A stretch of 64,000 nt of DNA, from NCBI RefSeq assembly GCF_030463535.1, contig NC_132880.1, positions 26,998,987 to 27,062,986 on the forward strand, read 5' to 3'. Source of the stretch: Salminus brasiliensis (Eukaryota; Chordata; Actinopteri; Characiformes; Bryconidae). Positions within the stretch are counted from its first letter, which is position 1, and the number at the start of each line of letters is the position of its first letter. A program made the translations under genes and the position numbers. Below the pieces are notes generated by a model. That model was not told the origin of the DNA. It saw nothing but the letters and a program-made list of their open reading frames with translations, and searched no databases. Positions 1-12,100 of the stretch are shown here, piece after piece.

Positions 1-2570
1 AAACACCAATGGGTCAAAAAAATGACTGCTCGTAGATTAAGCGAACAATATTAATTATCTGTCAACAACAAGTCAAGGTTTGGCATTTATTATTTGGTTG
101 GCAAAAAGGCACTACATTGTAGATGAAGTTAGCTGCAGGAGAATAAGGTGAAATGGCAAGGCTTGTGGGGTGCTCCCAGTCAGTAGTGGGGAGTACCTAC
201 CAACAACATATAGAGAAGGGACAAACCATGTTTACAGGGTGTTGGGCATCTAAGCCTCTTCAATGCACAGGGTACACTGTGCAGTCCAAAATGACAGAAG
301 GGCAATTTTACCTTTATATCACCTACAATAGGTACACATTGGTTACCCAAATCTTAATCTAATCAAGCATGTGAGGGGTGTGCAGGAATACCATATCTAA
401 TTAATGGCAGCTTCACCTCACAAATTACATGACTTGGAAAATGTGAAACTCTGGCCCTGGACAGCCAGACTCCTGCTCAGTTTTGTAATTTTCCTGTTCA
501 GGCACACCTGATTTAACCCACCTTTTAATGAACAGGTCTTATAAGTTTCTTAGAGCAGGGAAACCACCTGGACTTCAGACCTCAGTTTCTTACTCCAGAT
601 CTGGATCTGAGTCTAATGTCAGAGGTCTTGCAGAGTTCATGTCTTGGTGATTAAAGGATATTTTGGTGGCACACAGAGGACCAACAGCAAATGAAGCAGG
701 TGGGTCAACTGTGTAGAGTTCATGTTCAGTCTATTTCGAATGTACATTGTGAACAGCGAACCCAAGTGTCTGAATTCTTCAGTTGACCTATATTGCAAGC
801 CTTATTCATACTCTGTTGACAAACACAATAGAAATGGATTAGTGGGCTTATTAGGCTCTGCAGTATTAAGTAGGAATTATATTCTTTTCTAATTATATGT
901 AATTATACATCAAATAAAAAAATAGAAATCATGTTATAAGTAATCCTGCACATTTGAAAACAATGCAAGACATATTTGCATTTATTTTGACATATTTTAA
1001 TAATGAACCTTTTCTGTAGTTGAATTAGCATCTGTAAGATTTAGACAGTGTAAAATACAAGCATTTAGAACACACCCTCCAGCCTTTACACAATAGTACA
1101 GCGGTTGGAACCAGTGGCAACCTTTTCACAAGCCTTTCTCTCTAACTACTACTCATTTTTAAAATACACAGCAACAATAATTTATATGTTAAATGTGATG
1201 AGTTTTTAAATAGAGTTAGCCCGTTGTCATGCCTGCCCCGTTGTCATGTCTGTCTTTGTTTGGTGTTGCCATGTGCTCCCAAGCACATGGCTCTGTTTGT
1301 GTCTTGTCTGCCCTAGCCACGCCTGTCCACCTGTGTCTCCTCTGTAGCCACACCCCCATGTTAGTCCAAGGTGTTCCTTGTGACTCCCTTGTTAGTGTCT
1401 GTTTAAGTGCCCCTTTAGTCTTGTGCGTGTGCGTGTATCTGGCCTGTTTATGGGATTCTTGTGTTTTTTGGTAAGCTTTGCTTGTTTGGTTTCTGTTTGT
1501 TGTGTTTTATTTTCTTGCATTAAAATATCCTGTGAGTATGTCTGCCTCTGTCTCGTGACAAACTCTGACACCCCTCTTAATTTGCTACTATGTTACGTAT
1601 GTTAGCTGCTCATTCAAAGAGGTAATCTCTTCAAACATGAAGTATCAAGTAGCATACTTGACCAGCACTTTCATGATGGTAATTAATTTATTCCAGAATC
1701 TATTTTCCTGTTTTATTAAATAATCTTATTTGCCCCACAGAATTCAGAAATGTGTTTCCAATATGTCTTTCCAAAGCTACCTCATTAAACATTTTTATTA
1801 TGATATGTTTAGGAGAGTACCTCCACATTCAGACAAATCTCAATCAAAAAAAGAATGAATTACTTACTTACAAACTCACAATATCAAAATATTTATGTAT
1901 TTACTTAGAACGTTGTCTGGTGTTTTAATTATTACCATTTCATAAATATTTTATATCTAATGTGTAATTGAGCTTATATGGGATATGGGTGTTTAGGATT
2001 TTATTTACTTATTGCATTATAAATAAATAAATGTTCTTAATAATTACAGAGATTCATAGATATAGATGTAGGCACATTATGTAAAATCTTGTTAAATTTT
2101 TGTTTAATTTTGAAAATGGCCTTTCATCCTACATTTCAAAAAAGAAATTGGGTCATTTAGAATGACATTTAGACATTATTATTCTTGGCGTTTTAGTGTT
2201 CATTTAAGGTTTAAAATTTTTGAACTACATTTTTACAAACTACATTACAACAAACAAACAGGAAAGAATTCAGAACAGTGATCAGTCTGATGTACTTTAT
2301 TTCTCCTCAGCCAAAAATACAATAATCTTAAAAGAGACATTTCATTTGGAGTAGATTTATTTCAGCACTACAACCTCAGTCTAGTGATACATGATGTGCT
2401 CGGCCACTCTTATTGGTATAGAATAGTTTACTTGTCTGGCTGGGGAATCAACCCTTTCAGCTGGTGTTACTGACTACTCTACATTAAGCATTTATGAGGT
2501 GACAGGAATGAAAAGTGAATTTCTATGTTTTTTTTTAATAAAAGACATAGAAAAAATGGTGTATTGCAAG
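1..2570. other. Intergenic, no gene seen
   Basis: AT-rich DNA downstream of the FCGBP-like gene. Short open frames here have no recognisable domain, no codon structure and no convincing splice sites. A GT-rich stretch at about 1190-1570, ending in a CTGCCTCTGTCTCGTGACA-type tail, looks like a dispersed fish repeat, but I cannot assign its family. Nothing else is supported. Confidence 0.6.
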
Positions 2571-2573
2571 TTC

Positions 2574-2579
2574 TTTATT
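2574..2579 (-). terminator. Polyadenylation signal AATAAA of the FCGBP-like gene
   Basis: On the minus strand the sequence reads AATAAA, about 130 bases downstream of the TGA stop at 2708-2710. This position suits the 3' end of the FCGBP-like transcript and supports the short last exon. Seen directly; its use is inferred. Confidence 0.65.
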
Positions 2580-2707
2580 GATCCATTCCTTTATCATTTG
2601 TCAGATAATCATAATGTAGAGAATCATTTTACACAACGAAAATTGACTTTAGTTTGGTAGATGTCTCCAGAAGAATTCAAAAGAGGCAAAGAGTAGTTCT
2701 TCAGCCA

Positions 2708-4375
2708 TCACAAGTTGCTGGAATCAAACAAAACAGATAGTAAAGTTATTAAGATATTAATCTTCTCTACACTAGTAAAAGTGTCAAATTACAAACCTGT
2801 TGCCTTTTATCTTAACAAAACTGTCTTAATAATGAAACACTGTATGGATAACCATTAACCATTTTTCACTATTTTCTGCATTTTAAAATAATAAAAAAAT
2901 TGTGACATTATTTAACACATTAAGTAGTGAACAAACTGGTAATGAAAACACATTCAGAATATGTAGATTCTTCAAAGTGCTGCCCTTTGCCTTGATGCAG
3001 CATTGCGTACTACTTGCATTCTTTCAAGCATTTTTTTAAAAGTACTACGACCTGTACGACTCTTCTTTATCCCAAACGGTTAAGGGTTCTAAAATGGTCT
3101 GCTGACAGAGGTAAAGGGTTTTTTAGTCTTGATGGAGGTAAAGGGTTTTTTTCATTGTCTATCGATGGAGGTTACATTTTCGGACATAGTCTGTTGATGG
3201 TGGTTAAGGGTTCCGAAATTGTTCTGATAGGTACTGACAATGATAGCAGCAGTTTCTCTGTAAGCTAATGTGTCAAAAGTGTGGCACCATCTTTAAAAAG
3301 GGCCATTTAATAGTTGTTTTTAGTAATCTTCAGGAACATCAAAGGTTCTCTATAAAATCATGCCAACCCAAAAAACCATCTGATACTTAAACATTCTTCA
3401 AGTCAAAGAGTTTTGCCCTATATAGAACCCTTTTTGCATAGAATAAAGATTGACTCTCCTTTACAGATTCTATGAACAAATATAGCCATGTTGTACAAAA
3501 GCAACTAAAGAAACCTACGTCAAGAAACCTAAGTCATGCAGCAAGCAAATGCTGGTATGTAACCCACAAAACTCATAGAAAATGTATAGGTGCAGCTCAG
3601 TTATTGTTGCGGCCATGCAGTCATACTCACCAGCTGGGAAAGTCAGGTGCTCTGTTTTGATCCATGTAGAATTGAATAGGTTCGCCAGAAATGGGCTCTG
3701 TTAATTTCCCACAGGCACCACACACTTTATCAGCAATCACTTCACTCACTGTGATTGTGATCTCCCCTGTCAGAGTGTATGACAGTTTAAGGGCAGACTT
3801 CTTCTCGATGACGACTGTTTGATCAATGACCTTAACAAATAGCTGACTTCTCTTCATAGTTGGCAGCGTCACCTTCCTGCCATTGAACTACAGATTTAAA
3901 AAGAAAAAGACCTTGTATTTGTTGAGGAAACATAATAATGCAAGGCGTAGCAGCTTTAAAGGGTGGAGAGGGGCAAAGTACAAAAAAAGCTTTTTCTCAC
4001 CCAGATCTCCTGTTTGCTGTTAACAGTCACAAGCAGATCTTCAAAGAAGACATAAACAGCCACAGGTTTCAGGACTCCAGAGTTACAGACTTGCAAGTCC
4101 ACCACAATGCGGAACCAGGTTGGTACAACTGCACCATCACATACTTTCACCAAGTCAAAGGCTCCCATAAATGGGATGGTCCAAGTTGTTCCATTGAAAA
4201 GGGTGAAGGAGCCTCCATTTTTTAACACACACTGTTTGGGATAGCATCCACGAGCACCGTTCTTGACTGTGCAGATTTCATCACTCTTACACTTCATACT
4301 TTCACTATTCACTATACCAGTATTAAGACAGGTCAAGCGCTGCTGGCAGTCGTCGGTGACAACAGTCTCACCAGT
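2708..4375 (-). CDS. fcgbp: FCGBP-like C-terminus: TILa plus degenerate fifth vWD (coding exons 14-16)
   Basis: Exons 4375-4001 (375 nt), 3887-3631 (257 nt) and 2717-2708 (10 nt) encode residues about 1971-2183. TILa ([11 protein letters not shown] ... GCYPKQC) runs straight into a vWD-like segment in one exon. The expected GDPHY is replaced by [13 protein letters not shown], and the expected CGMCGNFN by [11 protein letters not shown]. There is no C8 or TIL afterwards: the last exon adds only C-N-L and TGA. A degenerate terminal vWD may serve as a cap; that is inference. Confidence 0.82.
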
Positions 4376-4438
4376 CTGCAAAAGGAATTAACAGGAGAAG
4401 CTCAATTTCTGATGTACTGATGATATTTTATATGATGC

Positions 4439-4473
<35 letters not shown>

Positions 4474-6046
4474 TCTGCATATTACATCATTATATTATTG
4501 CATGTTTGACAACAGTAGATGTCCAAAAATAATGAGTGTTATGATGATTTTTTTTAATTATTTCAGATGCATTGCATATCATGCATAACTGCCTCACAAA
4601 GATGTTAACCATCTGAATTTTATAATACAGCCAAAAATGACCTTATATGTGTGTCCATTCTCAAAGCAGCCGCACTGATCTGCTTGAACGCAGCCTGTCC
4701 CATTATTAAAGAATCCAGAGTCGCACATGCAGCCTTCAGCACAGATCTGAGCATCACAGTTGATGATTTCAGTGAGACCAGGACAGGGTGTGTCACATGA
4801 CTGGGCACAGATTTCATAGTGACTGTTGGCTGGACATTTCACAGCTACAAAGGACACAAATAATGGGACATTAGTCATATCAAGACATATTAGCAATGCA
4901 AATGTTAACCTCATCTCTACAGACTCACATAACACTTACGACAAAATGTTGATGTTCTCCAGTTTTTCACAGTGACTCCAAAGTTCTGACAGCCAATCAT
5001 GTAAGCAGCAATGCTGTTGCAAATCATGAAGGGATCTCCGTCACTAGCACAGACGTCATAGACACAATCTCTGAAGTAGGAATCCGGCTGAATGACACTG
5101 TGGCAGGCAGTGAATGGGCCTTGAGGGTTGGTAATAATGCTGCAGTCCTTTTCAAACACACTTTTCTTGTCTGCAGGACACTTCGGACAGAAGTCTCCAC
5201 TGCAGCCATCATCACACACAACACCAGGAACAGCCACCTTCCACGCAGCTCCAAATGCTTGCACATCTTTGATTTCTTTACCATCTGGTAAAAAGTAGTC
5301 ATCGTTCTTGTTTCCATTAAAGTTTCCACACATACCACACGTTTTTCCAGTGTAGCTGCTGGGGACTGTAATTGTTACATGATAGACCATATCGTAGGCG
5401 ACTTTCAGACCAAAGTCTGTAGTGATTACATTTTGATAGCCCTCCTGTTGGACTGTCACTTGTCCATTATAGAGACTTGTTGGGATGTTGGTTAAGACAT
5501 TGTTTACCTGAAAAGAAAACAATTAACACGTAAATGGTTGTGAGATAGTCTATTGATAAAGATGAAGTCTTCTGACAGAGTCTATAGATGGAGCTTAAGG
5601 GTTCTGAAATGGTCTGCTGACAGAGGTAAAGGGTTTTTTAGTCTTGATGGAGGTAAAGGTTTTTTTCATTGACTATTGATGGAGGTTACATTTTCAGACA
5701 TAGTCTGTTGATGGAGGTTAAGGGTTCTGAAATTGTTCTGATGGGTATTTATAATGATTGCAGCAGTTTCTCTGTAAGCTAATGTGTCAACGATGTTTTA
5801 CTATCTTTAAAAAGGGCCATTTAATGGTTGTTTTTGCATAAAATAAAGTTTATAGTGTTTACCCTGAAAAAACTACTGATGCCAAAACAGACCAGGGCCT
5901 AGTTTTTGTATTAGTTTTAAGAACTGGTAGTGAGAGTGTTCGGAGTGTTGCTCACTTGACCATTTCAGAATCATCATCATTTTGCTAATATACTTTGCTA
6001 AAATCCAGACCTGGATGAATCAGGTTGTAACACTCCCTTTCTGATA

Positions 6047-6123
<77 letters not shown>

Positions 6124-9100
6124 TATCTAACTAACCAAAGGCTAGTAAATTAAATAAACATCAAAGCAAATGAGTTATATTATTATTATCTTAATTATTA
6201 ACACCACGAAAATATTCCATTAATTAAAAAAAGGCAGAATTAGCCATTTTTGCCTGTCCATAAAGAATTTAGTGTTCTTTCCCTATATTACTACCTGAGA
6301 TGAATAATTTTATTTGATTATAATAATAATATAATAATGAATAATTTCCTTTCAATGTATAACTATTTATCTTCAGGATAAAAAATATACAGTGATGGAA
6401 ATAACATTGTGAACTGTTACTTATCTTCTACATACCATTATCTGATGAAGCTGATTACGTCGCAGTACTAAAATCATGCCATACACTTCCACAACAACCA
6501 CCTTTGCCATAGAGACGTTTGGGGTGATCTGGATGTCACTCCATTTCTCGTTCTCCACTACAACTGCAAATGGAATGAGTTGTGTTCCCTCCAGATGGCA
6601 GCCTTGAGTGGCAGTGTAAGTGCAGGTGCCCTGGAAGTCATAGGTGCTGCCATCAAAAGTGTTGTAGTGGGGGTCACCATAGATGCTGCAAGTGGCATGA
6701 GATATTGAATGGCATCCTCTGAGCCCTTTAGCAATACTACATGCTGTTCCTGTTGGGCAGCTTGCATTTTCACATGTAACCTGGCCATTGGTTGGGTTGC
6801 AGGTGCACTTTCTGCTGCAGTTGTCACCAGTCCAGATGGATTCTTCAGCCTGTAGGTAGCGCTTCTGTCCTCCACTGCTGTACAGACAACCACACTGGGT
6901 TTTAGGTACACACTTGTTTCCACTCCACAGATAGCCATCATTACAGACACAGGCCTCCACGCATTTGGTTTTGCAGTCTGCAGAGGGAGTTGGATTCTGA
7001 CAGGTAGCAGGACAGGCGCAGGACTCAAAGTGACTGTTTGCTGGGCATTCGGGGGCAGCTGGTAGAAGTGACAGTATAACCGTCAATGACAGCACATGCT
7101 CATGTACAAATATTAGAGCAATATTTAGCATTATTATGTTATGTTAGGTTTAAGGTGTGCCTAGTCCTCATTATCATAAAACATTTTCTACAGTACTGTT
7201 TAAAGGGGTGGAAAGTGATTTGTGAAACTGGGCCGTAAAGTATGTATGTATGTTTTTGCCTAAGGCCTTTGCATAGTCCTCTGTACTGTACGTAGTGTAC
7301 TGTATATTTCTTATACTCACAACAGCCAATATGGTTTCTCCAGCTGTGCACACGGACACCAGCTCGTTGACATGCATCTGAGTAAATTTCTGCTGTCTTA
7401 CAAAGGAAATGCTTAAATCCTTTTCCCATGCAGTAGTCAGTAAGGCAGTTCTCGTAGAAAACCTTGGGATCGATGAGAGTCTTGCAGTCACGAAAAGGAC
7501 CATCAGTTAGGACGGTGACCAAATGACAGAAGGCCTCTGCTGCCAAACGATCGTACCAAGGTTCGCTCTCACAGCTGTCACACTGGCCCTCGCAAACATC
7601 ACTGCAGTAGGCATCCTTAGGCAAGCTTGGAACCCTCCAGCTCTTCCCCAGTTCAGGAATATTGCTTGCAAAAGAGCCAGTGGGAGTAGTGAGATCATCA
7701 TTCTTCTTTCCATTGAAGTTCCCACACATGCCACACATTCTTTCCATAAAGGTGTCTGGTATCTTTATCACCAGGTATTGGTCCCAGTTGTACTGCACTG
7801 ACAAACCAAAGTCTGTCTCCACAATAACCGAGAGACCACTTTGCTGCAGAGTCACTTTGCCATTTTCCAAAGAGACTGGAAGGTACCAAAGAGAATCGCT
7901 TATCTAAAATATGAAAATATGAGAACATGAATATCACAACAGGACCTGAGAGCTGACTTGGACAGACTGGTAAGTGCTCCACAATATAAAATCTTAAAGC
8001 CAACATTTAAAACATTTCTTACCCGCACAAGCCCGGTCTCATGGTGGACAATGGTGATGGTTTGACCATAAGCCTTGATGATGACCTTGCTGACAAAGGT
8101 GCCTTTTGCGCTGCCAAAGCGTTCGTTCATTGTCTGAACTTCAAATGCTGGGTGTTCACTGTCTTCTTGGCAGTTCTTTGCCATGATGTAGGTGCAGTTG
8201 CCCATAAAGTTGTAATAGCCACCATCAAAAGTGCGGTAGTGAGGATCACCCATGACCCAGCAGGTACCTGAAACTAAAGGATGAATTTTGACATGCATCA
8301 AAGCCATTCATTAAAAATACAACGCTTTTCTACTTTTTGTAACATACTTTATAACATACTTTACTAACAAGTATTTATTCAACTTTTTGTAAGTATTTTA
8401 TTATTATTATTATTGTTGTTGTTGTTGTTGTTGTTTGGTATGTCCACCAGTCTTTTCATACTGTCTTCAGTACAGTGCCAATACAAAAAATAAAATATGA
8501 ACAATGTATGAATTATATTGATTAAGTGTTATATTACAAACTTAGCAAAGCTAGAACACAATGTAAACATAGGGTAAAACAGCCAGAGAACCATCTGTCT
8601 GTAATCATAATATTAAAATGATCATGTTTGATAGGTATCCCTTAAGACTCCCTGCCTGCTACACCACTTATACAGAACTATAGATGACCTCATGACCAAA
8701 TGCTATGCGTGGGCTAGAGGGGTGTAAATCCCCCAGCATTGATGATGAGTTTGGAATAAGTTGGAATGGTGATCATCCAACATCCTGACCTCACTAATGC
8801 TCTTGTCACTGATCGCAATGGAATCCTCACAGCAATGCTCCATTGTCTAAGGCTTACTTGGACAGTAGAGACAGTCCAACAAATGCAGGATAAATCCTTT
8901 TTTAATACCCTCGATTTCAGGAGAAACAGTAAGTGAGCAGGTGTCCCAATACATTTGTCAATATAGTGTATCTGCCATTGTGCTATTGGTAAGTCCTGAA
9001 GTCTTCTTCAAAAGACCTTCTACTTACCATTAGGTTTTGGATAGCAGCCAAGAACTCCACTCTGAATCTCACAGACTTCATCCATACCGCATTTCATTGC

Positions 9101-12100
9101 TTCATGTTTGACTTCGCCAGAGGCCAGACAGGTTAAACGTTCTTGGCAATTGTTTGTGATGACTGACTGACCAATCTACAAGAGAATGTAAGAAATGTTA
9201 TAGACACACTGACATAACTTCATTCACTTTTGCTCATTTTATACCTATCTTAAATACTTATACTGTGACTTGTCAGTTTAACAGCTTGGCATAACTGAAC
9301 ATCAGTAATGTCCTTAACTCTTGTCACATCATCATTTGAAATTTGTATGTAAAGAATAAGTGGGTAAATAAACAGCTTTTGTCAGTGCAAATATGGATGG
9401 GTTTCTCTTAACTGTTTTTTGTGCAATTCCTTTAGTATCCGTCATCACTTTTGGAGTTCCCCAGGATTGCATTTGTATATGACACATCTTATATCCAAAT
9501 AGACATGAAATGTTTTTTTTTAATATTCAATATTAAATGATGCCAAGCTGTATGTTTTGCTATCAATCGAAGACAGGTGCCTTGAAACAGTGCATTAAAT
9601 AAACAGCATTTTACCACTAAAGAAATATCATGAATTTGTAAACATGCCTTCACATGCAGTGAAGCTTAATAATGCTTGTACAAATAAGCTATCAGGCTAG
9701 ACTCTTACAATGTTCTCACCTGAAAGAAAGCCTAATTTCAGGATCAAATTTATTCATTTATTTATTCATTTATTTTATATAAAGCTCTTCATGCTCTAGC
9801 TTTCAGTACAGATGTGACATGCTTTAATTTTTAAATGAAACAGATTCCAATGGGACTAAGAGCACTGGCAAAGAGATTTGGACCCAGTTTTCCAGACATA
9901 GCTTGATGAAAAAATAAACTTGACTAAGCTGACCACTGACACTGCAATTTAATCCAAGAAGAGACTTCATTAATGCCCAGGCTTTTATGGGCTTTGCCTC
10001 TATATGTTAATTTAAATTATGGTCTGTGTTTATAATTTTCACTTTATTTAGATTGTAGCTAATATTACCCATGGTCCTATTTTATGTGTTTAATTTATTT
10101 GTCAACCTTTGTGTAAAACCTGTGTTTTCCATTATTTTCTTACTTTTTTTTGGTCTGAACTTTGTGTCTAAACTATAAACTATGTGATAATCATTTAGAA
10201 ATTGATGCCTTGAAGTTTCTTTGGTATATTGTTTTTTTTTGGGGGGGGGGGGTTTGTTAACCTAAAGTTCTATTTCATGCCTCCTGACAAGCCACCCTCT
10301 AGTGGTCATCCGGAATTCATAGAACCACAGTTTCATTCACACATTATTTCATGAGTCATTAGACACAAAATGCAAGTTTTAAATACCATGATTGCTACTG
10401 TTAATATTAAGCCAACTAACCATAATGCAGTTGGGTTTCTATGTCAAAATACAACTATACTATGTGATGGGTTACATAGAATGATTCGATGTGACCTACA
10501 GTGTATGTGTGTCCATTCTCAAAGCAGCTGCACTGATCTGCTTGAACGCAGCCCGTCCCATTATTAAAGTATCCAGAGTCGCACATGCAGCCTTCAGCAC
10601 AGATCTGAGCATCACAGTTGATGATTTCAGTGAGACCAGGACAGGGTGTGTCACATGACTGGGCACATATTTCATAGTGACTGTTGGCTGGACATTTCAG
10701 AGCTATAATAAAAAAGCACATGAAACATAGAGATTAAATAAATTAAATATTAGTAATACAATAAATGTTTTGCTGTTTTTACAATATGATTTTTGTACTT
10801 ACGGCAAAATGTTGATGTTCTCCAGTTTTTAACTGTAACTCCCAAGTCCTGACAGTCAATCATGTAAGCAGCAATGCTGTGACAGAGCATGTGGGAATCT
10901 CCATTCCCCATACAGACGTCATAGACACAATCTCTGAAGTAGGAATCCGGCTGAATGACACTGTGGCAGGCAGCGAATGGGCCTTGAGGGTTGGTAATAA
11001 TGCTGCAGTCCTTTTCAAATACACTTTTCTTGTCTGCAGGACACTTCAGACAGAGGTCACCGCTGCAGCCGTTATTACACACAACACCAGGAACAGCCAC
11101 CTGCCATGCCGCTCCAAATGTTTGCACATCTTTGGTTTCTTTACCATCTGGTAAAAAGTAATCATCGTTCTTGTTTCCATTAAAGTTTCCACACAAGCCA
11201 CAGGTCTTCCCATGGTAGGTGCCAGGGACTGTGATGCTAACATGATAGACCATATCGTAGGCAACTCTCAGGCCAAAATCTGTAGTGATTACATTTTGAT
11301 AGCCCTCCTGTTGGACTGTCACTTTTCCACCATCTAGACGTACAGGAATGTTGTTCAAGATCCCATTAACCTGAAAATATAAAATATGAACAGAGGATTG
11401 GGAACTTGAAGCAAACATTTTACCTGTAACTTTTAATGTACTTAAACTTCTATTGAATTATTTTCTACCATGTTATCCTCTTATTTCTTGCAGCCAGATT
11501 TCTAGTTGGTTTCTAATTGATTCTATTGCTGCAAGCATATATGATGCGCATTTTGACAGAAATTACATTTTGGACTGGAAATAATACTCCCTCCAGTATT
11601 TACAGTGAAATGTATAGAAAAGAAAAACGTATGCTTCTCAAACCAGTACCACAAGACCTCTCAATCGACAACATTATTTTCCTTTGCAAGTTGGACTGGA
11701 GCAAAATGACCGTCCAACTATGGAGCCAGTCTGAGAAAACTGCTATAGGATATCATCTGTAGAGTCACGCTTTCACAATATGCACCAAGACAGGGTTCTT
11801 CAGTTCTTGTGTTCAGGCCTGTGTGTACAAAGTATAATTGCACTAACCATTATCTGATATGGCTCACTTCTTCGCAAAACTAAAACCATGCCATACACTT
11901 CCACAACGACCATCTTAGCCATGGAAACGTTTGGGGTAAGCTGGATCTCACTCCATTTCTCGTTCTCCACTATAACCCCAAACGGAGTGAGTTGTGTTCC
12001 CTCCAGATGGCAGCCTTTAGCGGCAGTGTAGGTGCAGGTGCCTTGGAAGTCATAGGTGCTGCCGTCAAAAGTGTTGTAGTGGGGGTCACCGTAGATGTTA

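Noticed and set aside
1229-1605. Two overlapping Cys/Val/Leu-rich frames
   Set aside because: Biased GT-rich sequence, probably a dispersed repeat; no start context, splice partner or domain.
3014-3268. 84-codon plus-strand frame
   Set aside because: It translates an intronic repeat that also occurs at 5585-5837.
7523-7907. Plus-strand frames across the FCGBP-like gene
   Set aside because: Antisense shadows of vWD/C8 exons.
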